Position numbers and translations under genes: made by a program. 64,000 nt of DNA from contig OX442426.1 in NCBI GenBank assembly GCA_949361645.1, positions 5,278,278 through 5,342,277 of the forward strand. Reading direction: 5' to 3'. Positions 22,514 through 33,200 of the stretch are shown here, one piece after another (the stretch's first letter is position 1; each line of letters begins with the position of its first letter). This DNA comes from Spongilla lacustris (lineage: Eukaryota > Porifera > Demospongiae > Spongillida > Spongillidae). Below the pieces are notes generated by a model, which was given only the letters and a program-made list of their open reading frames with translations, had not been told where the DNA came from and searched no databases.

Positions 22514-22515
22514 AC

Positions 22516-22547
<32 letters not shown>

Positions 22548-23275
22548 GTACCACACACGTATACACCCAAAGATACAACGGATGCGCATGATAGGCCTAT
22601 TTGAACAATTGAACAATATACAGTTTTGGGCGGAGGACCTTCTTGTCTACATACTAATGCGATCATATACCTATATCATATTCTATCAACTTTAAAGCAG
22701 CATCTAAAAGTCTGTAGATACAATAGCCTTTTGTCTGGCATAAAACTCATATGTAACTGCAAAGGCTCGGGAGAACGCGTACTCGGCCCACACATGTACG
22801 CGTACACCCGATTATTAATATAATGCAACAATCATATTCCTTACTAGTATCTCTCCTGCATGTACATGTAATGGCCGGACTGGATTACCACTCCCCGACT
22901 GAAAACCACACCTTCCTGAACACCACAATCAAGTGGCGTATCCACTGGGTGTGGCTTCGTATATGATTGACGTCACTATAATTTAAAATAATATTATCTA
23001 TCCCTGGGTGATTTATCTATCCGTACTTTTGTAAGTTAGACAGCTTCCACTGCCAGTACCCATTATTTACTGTCTCCATGAAGATCACAAGCATAGCTAT
23101 ATAATCCTCTAGTATTCCTATACTCCTATACACCTGTATACTCCTACATATACTCCTGTACTCCTATATATTCATACTCATGCCGGTACATATACTCTTG
23201 CACTATGTACATGTACTCCTACTATATACTGTCCTGAGGTCATGACCTTTCCAGAAGCTTCTACATGTATAGGGA
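22514..23275. mobile_element. dispersed repeat, copy 1 (second copy at 39.9 kb)
   Basis: From the CA tract on, the sequence matches 39890-40625 nearly base for base with small indels. Shared words include CCACACACGTATACACCCAA, GGGAGAACGCGTACTCGGCC and CATTATTTACTGTCTCCATG. Similarity ends after AGAAGCTTCTACATGTATAG. No protein is recognised. A short frame, MAGLDYHSPTENHT, is kept in both copies but is probably incidental. Likely a non-autonomous element. Confidence 0.8.
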
Positions 23276-23869
23276 GACACAAAAGAAAAATTTCTGGCGC
23301 GTAGTAAAAATATGTACCCTTTAGGTTTGGTAGAACTTTTTTGTCTTTAGAGGTACCGGGAAACCGTCAGATGTAGGTACTCCCCAGGTCTTAATCTATA
23401 TGGATTTCAAATTTCACGAACTTTGGTTGATGCCCAAAGCGTCATCCAACAGCCTATGTGTTTAAATATGGCACGTGCTATTCATGAAGCCAACTGACGT
23501 CAAACGTTATTAGGTGGTTAAGCACTGCCCATATAACATGGTTTTGTAACTTTTTAAGAACATTTCTTACCTTTGAGTACCTTATTGCGTTAACAAAGTT
23601 TAACTCTAAATAAAGACTACCATTATTTTCGAGGTACCGTAAAAAGAAGCATTTCTAAACGCAGTTTTGCTATAAATCTACATACTATGAAAATACCATA
23701 ATTTTTGGGCGATGCCCAAGGCATACCCCAGATTTTCTCAGGTAGTGACTCGTCCCCAGATATCATATTGTACATTGCCACGAAAATGGAACTAACGCAT
23801 GACTGTGCAACTTTCCAGTGTGCTTACAGCCCTACATGCTGCAACGATCTGTTAGTGTGTCTTTTTCCA

Positions 23870-25240
23870 AATTAGGATGAAGACTGCAGAAGATTTTAAG
23901 AAGTTGATTGAAGGTTTTAGTGGTGATATCAGTGCAGACAATGCACTCAGGTTTCAGCAATAAGAAATGGCTTGGTAGTGCACATGTATACAAACTTAAT
24001 GCAGCAAAGCATTTTTAAAACTGCCAAAATGGTGGCTTTTATTCATGAAGGAGTATGTGGGAATATTAATGTTTTAAAGACGTCAATACAAAAGCTCATG
24101 GAGAGAATAAAAATTATGAAGAGCATCTTGAAAGCATTTGGGAAGATATTGTTAATCTATTAGAGGATGAGTTTTCACTTCCTATTCAAACCACTGCTAT
24201 ACCATCTGTGTACTTATACTTGTCAAACCTCTTTGAAATTAAGAACCCCTTGCAAGAAATGTGGAATAAAGAGACTAAAACTAAGAAAATTACTCATTTC
24301 AATGCAGATGCTCAGTCGCAAGTATCAAACTGTTATAAGTAAGCAACATGACAATCGTAAACTTAGACAAGCTTTGAGCAGAAAAGTAACTCTTGAAAGA
24401 AATTTGCATGCACATTTAAATAATCTTAAAAAGGGTATAAATCAAAAAGATGCCACTTTGAAGCGGTTGGCAAATGAAAACATGATTAAAAAACACAGGT
24501 AATTTGCATAAAATAGTTTCATTAAAACATTCTTAGATGAAAATGAGGTCTGCTCATAGGAAACGTGAAAAGTAGAGAGTGTGCTCTGAAGAGAAGTAAT
24601 GCCATTTTAAGTAAGAAGGTCCGCAATCTTGAGTTGGAAAATGAAGCATTAAGGGCTAATGTGGATTAGAACCACAATTTAGCACAATGCATCAGTACTA
24701 GACAAGACAAAAAAACATACAGTACAGCATGTCGTAAAACAATATTCTTGCCTTGAGTATCAGGTGCCTGTATCAAGTGTATGTAATGTTATACATGTAT
24801 AAGCCGTTCTTGAGCACCTTGGAGATGTAACTGTAGATTGCCTTCCTGATCCTCGTACAGTTAGTTACTTTGCCTATGAATTAGGCATAATCAGTGACTT
24901 ACAAGTTGGTGAAATATTGTATGATAATGATAATGTAACCCTTTCATGGGATTCAACATCTGTGGAGGGACGTCATATTAATGAAGTTCATACCAGCATT
25001 GCATGCAACAGTTCCTCCCACTTAATTCCTATGTGCTACAATTAGGTATGATTATGCTTCCGCGATCCCATAATCAGACCTGTTTTAATGTTATTCTAAG
25101 TTCATACTGCTACTTATTGGAAACGAGGAAGCAGTCAAGAAGATGGAGATGATGTTTCAATGACGCTATATGAATTCTTAGTTGACTATATCACAGTTGA
25201 CTTGTACATTAGTGAAATTGATGTATAACACTATTCTATA
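23870..25240 (+). pseudogene. decayed transposon-like gene, family not identified
   Basis: Coding blocks appear in order on the plus strand in different frames. They are MKTAEDFKKLIEGFSGDISA at 23877, a Lys/Leu-rich coiled-coil-like part at 24250-24500 (SRKVTLERNLHAHLNNLKKG), and LSKKVRNLELENEALRANVD near 24600. Around 24800-25020 the frame reads LGDVTVDCLPDPRTVSYF and then LSWDSTSVEGRHINEVH. Stops and frameshifts separate them. The Asp in WDSTSVEG resembles the first acidic residue of an RNase-H-like transposase, but that is a guess. I could not name the family. Confidence 0.5.
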
Positions 25241-25477
25241 CTTCTTATGTGTGTGCAAAACTTGTGAAAAAAATTTGGTGTGATTATATAATAGATTGTA
25301 GTTGCTATAGCGAAGAGAACAAAAACCGTCACAATTTTTTATGCGCTACCGCATGGATTGCCATAGCCGCAAAATCCGATGTTTGGATCGCTATAACTTT
25401 TTCACTGCTTATGCAAATGCCACGTTTCACATATCATTTTAATTCATTTAATTTGCTCTTTAAGGCAGTACCAAACC

Positions 25478-26106
25478 CCCATGCCCCTTTGTACCTCTAC
25501 CCTCATGCCCCTTTGTACCTCTACCATCATGCCCCTTTGTACCTCTAACCTCGTGCCCCTTTGTACCTCTACCCTCATGCCCCTTTGTACCTCTACCCTC
25601 GTGCCCCTTTGTACCTCTACCCTCATGCCCCTTTGTACCTCTACCCTCGTGCCCCTTTGTACCTCTATCCTCGTGCCCCTTTGTACCTCTACCCTCGTGC
25701 CCCTTTGTACCTCTACCCTTGTGCCCCTTTGTACCTCTACCCTCATGCCCCTTTGTACCTCTACCCTCATGCCCCTTTGTACCTCTACCCTCATGCCCCT
25801 TTGTACCTCTACCCTCGTGCCCCTTTGTACCTCTACCCTCATGCCCCTTTGTACCTCTACCCTCGTGCCCCTTTGTACCTCTATCCTCGTGCCCCTTTGT
25901 ACCTCTACCCTCATGCCCCTTTGTACCTCTACCCTTGTGCCCCTTTGTACCTCTACCCTTGTGCCCCTTTGTACCTCTACCCTCGTGCCCCTTTGTACCT
26001 CTACCCTCGTGCCCCTTTGTACCTCTACCCTCATGCCCCTTTGTACCTCTACCCTTTGTACCTCTACCCTCATGCCCCTTTGTACCTCTACCGTCATGCC
26101 CCTTTG
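25478..26106. repeat. 24-bp minisatellite, about 26 copies
   Basis: The unit is built on ATGCCCCTTTGTACCTCTAC, with A/G variation at the first base and a few other substitutions. It is divisible by 3, so several frames stay open for up to 220 codons on both strands; no coding evidence. It follows the decayed transposon-like gene. Confidence 0.95.
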
Positions 26107-26131
26107 TCTCATTAAGCTGCCGTCATTATAA

Positions 26132-27381
26132 ACGCTTGTAGTTGGAAATGCTTTATATATGTAAAAGTCTGAAAATGTTCTTGATGGAATACTGATCGGA
26201 ATATTGAAGGTTCAACATTCGATCATAACAAGAGAATCTTGACATGCTCTGATATGCATGTATATGGGAGATCTAGAAGTAATGGCTCATGTACTTTCAA
26301 TGCCTTGCCCTCATAGAAAGCCCACCTTATAAAAGGTATCACATTATGCGTTTTTGGTGTTACGGCATCAATGACAAGCAGATATTGAAATTAATGAGCT
26401 AAATCTACATGTAGGCATGCTAAGAAAACATTCAAATATTTCATTGTACAGTCCATTGTGAAACCTTTATTTTTTTAAATTAATGGCATATTGGTGTTAT
26501 ACATCTGCTGTCATCCCATTGCAGCTAATTTTGCACCCATCCTCAACACTACCATTAGTGACCCATCTACACGTGCATGTCCACCTGCTTCCTATGTCTG
26601 GTGGTACAATTAAGAAGTTACACTTTGCTGCATGGGGTTAGTGCTTTTTTTTTTGTTCACAGCCTCCTTCAATCGGTACAATTCTGCAACTTTCACATCT
26701 TCCAAGATGGAAGCCCCCATCTACAGCCGCAATAAAATAAGTACACTGTCCCTCTTGCAACAGGTTTGGCTTTGCCCATCTTCCTCCCTCTTGGCAGCAA
26801 GTAAAGCTCCATATCATATTCCTCCCATGCTTCAAATTCATTGCAGCTGCTAACACATATCAATAACATATCTGCAAGCAAGGACATAACTTTATAAGTG
26901 CCTGCAGGTGTATTGCATGTGGCAAGAGCCATAAATACTGTTGTCTGCCATATAATCAATTTTTTGTTGTTGTTGTTGTAGGAATCAAAACTTGGTGCCA
27001 GTGAGATCTGATCAGAGATACATGTATCTGCTCTGGCTAAAAAGGAAGTGGCCATATGTTCCATAATGGTATGCAGCAGTTACATTCATCCCGACTTATC
27101 AGTATACATGTATAAGATCACTATCAGCATAAGTAAAAATGGCTAAGGGGTCTGGCTAAACATGGATGAATGCATGGGTATTCAGTCCCTACAATCCCCA
27201 GACCTTCATAAGCAATAAATGCCATCATGGATCAAAATTAACCTCTATGTGCATAGCCTCCAATAGCACGTATTATTTAAACTGCATTGTTAAAATATTA
27301 AACTTGCATGTGTACACAGTAACACCGTATCACAATCTAAGCTAGCTCTTAAGTACACTCTGCATGCAATGACTATGCAGT
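26132..27381. other. intergenic, no gene assigned
   Basis: Sequence 3' of the GTPase gene. A minus-strand frame of 123 codons at 26693-27064 has no motif I recognise and lacks a clear splice partner. It could hold 3' UTR of the GTPase near 27300. Confidence 0.35.
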
Positions 27382-29544
27382 TCACTGTCGTGTCTGATCT
27401 TCAGATTGGACACATTTAGCCCATACATCTTTATCACATCTCTGCTTCATACGCTCTATGTTATCCACATCCTTAACAACAGACAGTAGTTGTGCCTTCT
27501 CCCTAACCTTCTGGTAGTACCCTATGCGCTGCTGGTATCCAGGCTTAGCCTCCTGCTTCTCAGACTGTATTAAGAGATCGATGTATTCCACTTCAGAAAG
27601 GGGGTTGGGCTTCAATGCTATCTTATCTAACCTCCTCAAACTTCGATGTACCTGGGATATCATGTCAAACACATGCTCTTGCATCTCCTGCAGCTCAATT
27701 TCAATGCTAGCAATAATGCTGTCAGCCATGGATTTCCCTCCGACAGCATGCACAAAACGCTTCATCAGATCTTCGCTAGTCTTCTCTACTTGCTTCTCAT
27801 ACAGTTCAAAACGGTATGAGTTATTCACGTGCTTCTGCCATGAGCAGTGCTGGGGACAAACGGTACATGTTGTGTTAATGTCACCCTGTATTGCCATTGC
27901 AGCACACAAGTGTTTCTCAGAATCTTTTGGTATTTGGCATGGAAAATGGCATGTTATGTTGCACTGCAGGCAGTTAGTGACAAACTGACCAGGTGTGAGA
28001 TCAATCTTTTGTTGATGTGTTTCGTTAACTGTGTAAGTAAATGCTTTATTCTCATTGATCTGAGCCTCATGCTTTGCAAGAATGACGCGTTCCTGTTCCA
28101 GGTTGTCCATTCTCAGCAATATTGCTCTGATCTGTGGCTGCAGACCTTGTATAGTTGCCTCCAGACGCTCTCGTTCCTTCAGCACCTCTTTTGTAAGAAG
28201 CAAACTTTTTCCTTCCACCTTCACAAAGTCAGCAAAGAATGCTTCAAAACTCTTAGTCCCCATATTCCAAAATAAGTTGTCAAACTCATCACAGCCAGGA
28301 ATATTCTTACTGAACAAAGCTGAATTGTTGAACTTAACTCCTTTGCGGTAGGGAATACCCGCTTCTTGCATGGCCATCAACACCGGAGGGTCCTTCCCAT
28401 CAGCGAACGTGACCATGATAAATATATTGTCTTCAACATTCTTACCAAAGATGGATAAGATTGAGTCAAAAACATATTTTTGTGGCTGAGTGAGCCTTGC
28501 CAAAGGAGCTTGGGCAACAAAACCTATACCATGAATTTGGTCAACCATACACTCACCTTGGATCGAAAAGAGGTCTTTAATTTGTGCAGCAATTTCTTTG
28601 TCTCTTTCTAGTCCCTTCGTGTCTCCAAACCCCGGTGTGTCAATAACTGTCAGTGTGTGATGAAGAGGTGACCCCTCCATCTTGTGAAATGTATAGGCTG
28701 TAATCCAAGTTGTTTGGCTTTCTGTTTGTGATTTGCTTCCCTCATCAATTAATTGAAAACGATAGGGGTCTTCCCACTTCACCCCAAATATATAATTGCA
28801 GAGTCCATTAATCATGGTGGTTTTTCCTGCTCCAGTAGCTCCTACGAGCATAAGAACTTTACCTGGCGGAGGCGCTGCAATGTTTGGAGTCCCTATTTCA
28901 CATTTCGCAATTCTCTTATCCTGCATTTTATTCTGTTTCGTTATCACAACTTGGTATATACTGGGTTTTCCCCCTTTGTAAAGTCGAGACATCGTAAGCA
29001 TCTTTTGTGCTAAACGCGTACCCACCTCTGCGTTTCTCTTTCTGCTACCTGTTGGACCTGCTGGACTTGAATCCTTGTAACTGGATGGACGTTTTAGAGG
29101 TTGTTGAGGTTGGTCCCTTAGGCTTCCCATTTCATCATTACCACAAGCGGCTAAGTCTGCTCCCACCTTGTTACGGCTCTTGTCATTGATACGCACAGCT
29201 GAGTCCGTTTCATCCTGGTCACATCTTCCGCCATCACAAGCATTCCTGTTTCCATTCAAGGTGGATCTTACCGAAAGTTGAGTTTGAGCATTGATGTTGC
29301 CATTAAAATTGTGTGATGGATGATACTGTGGACTTCTTGGTTCAATATTTGGTGAAGTAAACACATACGTTACCAAGATGGCAACAGCTGCCACTATGAT
29401 CAAAACAGCAATTGTTTCATTTAGCAAGGCTATGATAATTAGGGTGCAGAACAACACAACCCCTATGGCTATGAAGGTTGGTAGTCGATTAGATAGTGCA
29501 TCTGGACTTTGATTTCTTACTTCATTACTGCTATAAGAAGACAT
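27382..29544 (-). CDS. membrane-anchored AIG1/GIMAP-like P-loop GTPase with Cys-rich region
   Basis: A single-exon frame of 720 codons. Residues 22-62 form two hydrophobic segments split by NET, suggesting a hairpin membrane anchor with the rest cytosolic. A low-complexity polar linker follows (65-215). The G domain shows G1 GATGAGKTT (235-243), a Thr-rich switch near 275-282 and G3 DTPGFGDT (302-309). In place of the usual NKxD or TKxD G4 motif stands TFADGKD (379-385), as in a group of animal AIG1-like GTPases. A coiled coil covers about 453-498. A Cys-rich block (C525, C528, C532, C536, C547, C560, C563, C567, with CTVCPQHCSW) may bind metal. A second helical region runs from 575 to 640. 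The Met at 29544 is the first in frame and keeps the anchor intact. Relatives are often linked to immunity or membrane remodelling; the role here is not known. The 30-bp satellite begins 660 bases upstream. Confidence 0.88.
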   Translation of the reverse strand: MSSYSSNEVRNQSPDALSNRLPTFIAIGVVLFCTLIIIALLNETIAVLIIVAAVAILVTYVFTSPNIEPRSPQYHPSHNFNGNINAQTQLSVRSTLNGNRNACDGGRCDQDETDSAVRINDKSRNKVGADLAACGNDEMGSLRDQPQQPLKRPSSYKDSSPAGPTGSRKRNAEVGTRLAQKMLTMSRLYKGGKPSIYQVVITKQNKMQDKRIAKCEIGTPNIAAPPPGKVLMLVGATGAGKTTMINGLCNYIFGVKWEDPYRFQLIDEGSKSQTESQTTWITAYTFHKMEGSPLHHTLTVIDTPGFGDTKGLERDKEIAAQIKDLFSIQGECMVDQIHGIGFVAQAPLARLTQPQKYVFDSILSIFGKNVEDNIFIMVTFADGKDPPVLMAMQEAGIPYRKGVKFNNSALFSKNIPGCDEFDNLFWNMGTKSFEAFFADFVKVEGKSLLLTKEVLKERERLEATIQGLQPQIRAILLRMDNLEQERVILAKHEAQINENKAFTYTVNETHQQKIDLTPGQFVTNCLQCNITCHFPCQIPKDSEKHLCAAMAIQGDINTTCTVCPQHCSWQKHVNNSYRFELYEKQVEKTSEDLMKRFVHAVGGKSMADSIIASIEIELQEMQEHVFDMISQVHRSLRRLDKIALKPNPLSEVEYIDLLIQSEKQEAKPGYQQRIGYYQKVREKAQLLSVVKDVDNIERMKQRCDKDVWAKCVQSEDQTRQ

Positions 29545-30205
29545 AGTACTATCTTTTTTATAATCACTTGGAAATTTCTTGGGAGGGCAATTATGGATAC
29601 TTCAAATGGAGACTTCTAACAGAAATTTGATTCATAAGCCACTGAAACTGGAAAAACACAAACTAACAAACAACAGTAACAGTGTAACTATGGATAGTAA
29701 TAAACATTTTAATTTTACATGCAAAGACACATACATTGTGTGTTACAGTCTTAGATGTACATATTTACTTGTAAGCATGAGAGAGAAATTGAAATATATA
29801 TATATATACACGCGTATCAAAATTTTCATGCCAATGTTAATGGTGCTGCATACTGATTAATCAGATCTTTCATGAACAAAATTTATGTCCCCATGCAGTA
29901 CTGAAATACAGATAATTGACGATTACTTAGGTTGTATTTATTATATCTATTCAGTAGAATGCATAGCAATTTGCATTTTTATACCTCACGATGAGATGAG
30001 CACATCACTGTGATTCTACAACCCCCCTTGGATTGATTTGCATAAAACAATGGAACAAGGAGCTGCTAGATGGAACATTAATGAGCGATCCATTTGAAAT
30101 ATCTTTACTTGCACGGTGTTGGTCATGTTGAGCCGGAACTTGTTCACGTGTTTAATACACTTTAAGCTTGCATTTCCTAGGATCTATTGCACCCAGTTGA
30201 ATAAA
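29545..30205. other. upstream region of the GTPase gene
   Basis: AT-rich, non-coding, between the GTPase start and the large satellite. It should contain the promoter. No confident core element was recognised; a TATATATATATA tract lies at about 29796-29807. Confidence 0.35.
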
Positions 30206-33200
30206 GAATATCACCACCATTAAGAAGATATGCCCAGCTCTGGTCACCATTATTGAGAAGATATGCCAAGCTCTGGTCACCATTGAGAAGATATGCCCAG
30301 CTCTGGTCACCATTGAGAAGATATGCCCAGCTCTGGTCACCATTGAGAAGATATGCCAAGCTCTGGTCACCATTGAGAAGATATGCCAAGCTCTGGTCAC
30401 CATTATTGAGAAGATATGCCCAGCTCTGGTCACCATTGAGAAGATATGCCAAGCTCTGGTCACCATTGAGAAGATATGCCCAGCTCTGGTCACCATTATT
30501 AAGAAGATATGCCAAGCTCTGGTCACCATTGAGAAGATACGCCCAGCTCTGGTCACCACCATTGAGAAGATATGCCCAGCTCTGGTCACTATTGAGAAGA
30601 TATGCCAAGCTCTGGTCACCATTGAGAAGATATGCCAAGCTCTGGTCACCATTGAGAAGATATGCCAAGCTCTGGTCACCATTGAGAAGATATGCCTAGC
30701 TCTGGTCACCATTGAGAAGATATGCCCAGCTCTGGTCACCATTGAGAAGATATGCCCAGCTCTGGTCACCATTATTGAGAAGATATGCCCATGCAGCTCT
30801 GGTCACCATTGAGAAGATATGCCCAGCTCTGGTCACCATTGAGAAGATATGCCAAGCTCTGGTCACCATTGAGAAGATATGCCAAGCTCTGGTCACAATT
30901 GAAAAGATATGCCAAGCTCTGGTCACCATTGAGAAGATATGCCCAGCTCTGGTCACCATTGAGAAGATATGCCAAGCTCTGGTCACCATTGAGAAGATAT
31001 GCCCAGCTCTGGTCACCATTGAGAAGATATGCCTAGCTCTGGTCACCATTGAGAAGATATGCCCAGCTCTGGTCACCATTGAGAAGATATGCCAAGCTCT
31101 GGTCACCATTGAGAAGATATGCCCAGCTCTGGTCACCATTGAGAAGATATGCCAAGCTCTGGTCACCATTGAGAAGATATGCCAAGCTCTGGTCACCATT
31201 GAGAAGATATGCCAAGCTCTGGTCACCATTGAGAAGATATGCCCAGCTCTGGTACCATTATTGAGAAGATATGCCAAGCTCTGGTCTCCATTGAGAAGAT
31301 ATGCCAAGCTCTGGTCACCATTGAGAAGATATGCCAAGCTCTGGTCACCATTGAGAAGATATGCCCAGCTCTGGTCACCATTGAGAAGATATGCCAAGCT
31401 CTGGTCACCATTGAGAAGATATGCCCAGCTCTGGTCACCATTGAGAAGATATATGCCCAGCTCTGGTCACCATTGAGAAGATATGCCAAGCTCTGGTCAC
31501 CATTGAGAAGATATGCCCAGCTCTGGTCACCATTAAGAAGATATGCCCAGCTCTGGTCACCATTGAGAAGATATGCCAAGCTCTGGTCACCATTGAGAAG
31601 ATATGCCAAGCTCTGGTCACCATTGAGAAGATATGCCCAGCTCTGCATGGTCACCATTGAGAAGATATGCCAAGCTCTGGTCACCATTGAGAAGATATGC
31701 CCAGCTCTGCATGGTCACCATTGAGAAGATATGCCAAGCTCTGGTCACCATTGACAAGATATGCCAAGCTCTGGTCACCATTGAGAAGATATGCCCAGCT
31801 CTGCATGGTCACCATTGAGAAGATATGCCAAGCTCTGGTCACCATTGAGAAGATATGCCCAGCTCTGGTCACCATTGAGAAGATATGCCAAGCTCTGGTC
31901 ACCATTGAGAAGATATGCCCAGCTCTGGTCACCATTGAGAAGATATGCCAAGCTCTGGTCACCATTGAGAAGATATGCCAAGCTCTGGTCACCATTGAGA
32001 AGATATGCCCAGCTCTGGTCACCACTGAGAAGATATGCCAAGCTCTGGTCACCATTGAGAAGATATGCCAAGCTCTGGTCACCATTGAGAAGATATGCCC
32101 AGCTCTGGTCACCATTGAGAAGATATGCCAAGCTCTGGTCACCATTGAGAAGATATGCCCAGCTCTGCATGGTCACCATTGAGAAGATATGCCAAGCTCT
32201 GGTCACCACTGAGAAGATATGCCAAGCTCTGGTCACCATTGAGAAGATATGCCCAGCTCTGGTCACCATTGAGAAGATATGCCAAGCTCTGGTCACCATT
32301 GAGAAGATATGCCAAGCTCTGCATGATCACCATTGAGAAGATATGCCAAGCTCTGGTCACCATTGAGAAGATAAGCCCAGCTCTGCATGGTCACCATTGA
32401 GAAGATATGCCAAGCTCTGGTCACCATTGAGAAGATATGCCAAGCTCTGGTCACCATTGAGAAGATATGCCCAGCTCTGCATGGTCACCATTGAGAAGAT
32501 ATGCCAAGCTCTGGTCACCATTGAGAAGATATGCCCAGCTCTGGTCACCATTGAGAAGATATGCCAAGCTCTGGTCACCATTGAGAAGATATGCCCAGCT
32601 CTGGTCACCATTGAGAAGATATGCCAAGCTCTGGTCACCATTGAGAAGATATGCCAAGCTCTGGTCACCATTGAGAAGATATGCCCAGCTCTGGTCACCA
32701 CTGAGAAGATATGCCAAGCTCTGGTCACCATTGAGAAGATATGCCAAGCTCTGGTCACCATTGAGAAGATATGCCCAGCTCTGGTCAAGATTGAGAAGAT
32801 ATGCCAAGCTCTGGTCACCATTGAGAAGATATGCCCAGCTCTGGTCACCATTGAGAAGATATGCCAAGCTCTGGTCACCACTGAGAAGATATGCCAAGCT
32901 CTGGTCACCATTGAGAAGATATGCCCAGCTCTGGTCACCATTGAGAAGATATGCCAAGCTCTGGTCACCATTGAGAAGATATGCCCAGCTCTGCATGGTC
33001 ACCATTGAGAAGATATGCCCAGCTCTGGTCACCATTGAGAAGATATGCCCAGCTCTGCATGGTCACCATTGAGAAGATATGCCCAGCTCTGGTCACCATT
33101 GAGAAGATATGCCAAGCTCTGGTCACCATTGAGAAGATATGCCTAGCTCTGGTCACCATTGAGAAGATATGCCAAGCTCTGGTCACCATTGAGAAGATAT

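Noticed and set aside
22690..23000. Conserved short frame MAGLDYHSPTENHT in both copies of the dispersed repeat as a gene
   Set aside because: Only ~35 codons, no homology recalled, and the whole non-coding neighbourhood is equally conserved between copies.
25444..26141. MPLCTSTL-type octapeptide repeat protein
   Set aside because: The 24-bp minisatellite keeps several frames open on both strands; nothing outside the array extends it into a gene.
26638..27064. 123-codon minus-strand frame as an N-terminal LPCAT3 or other exon
   Set aside because: No MBOAT features, no recognised motif and no fitting splice phase to the 20251-20370 exon.
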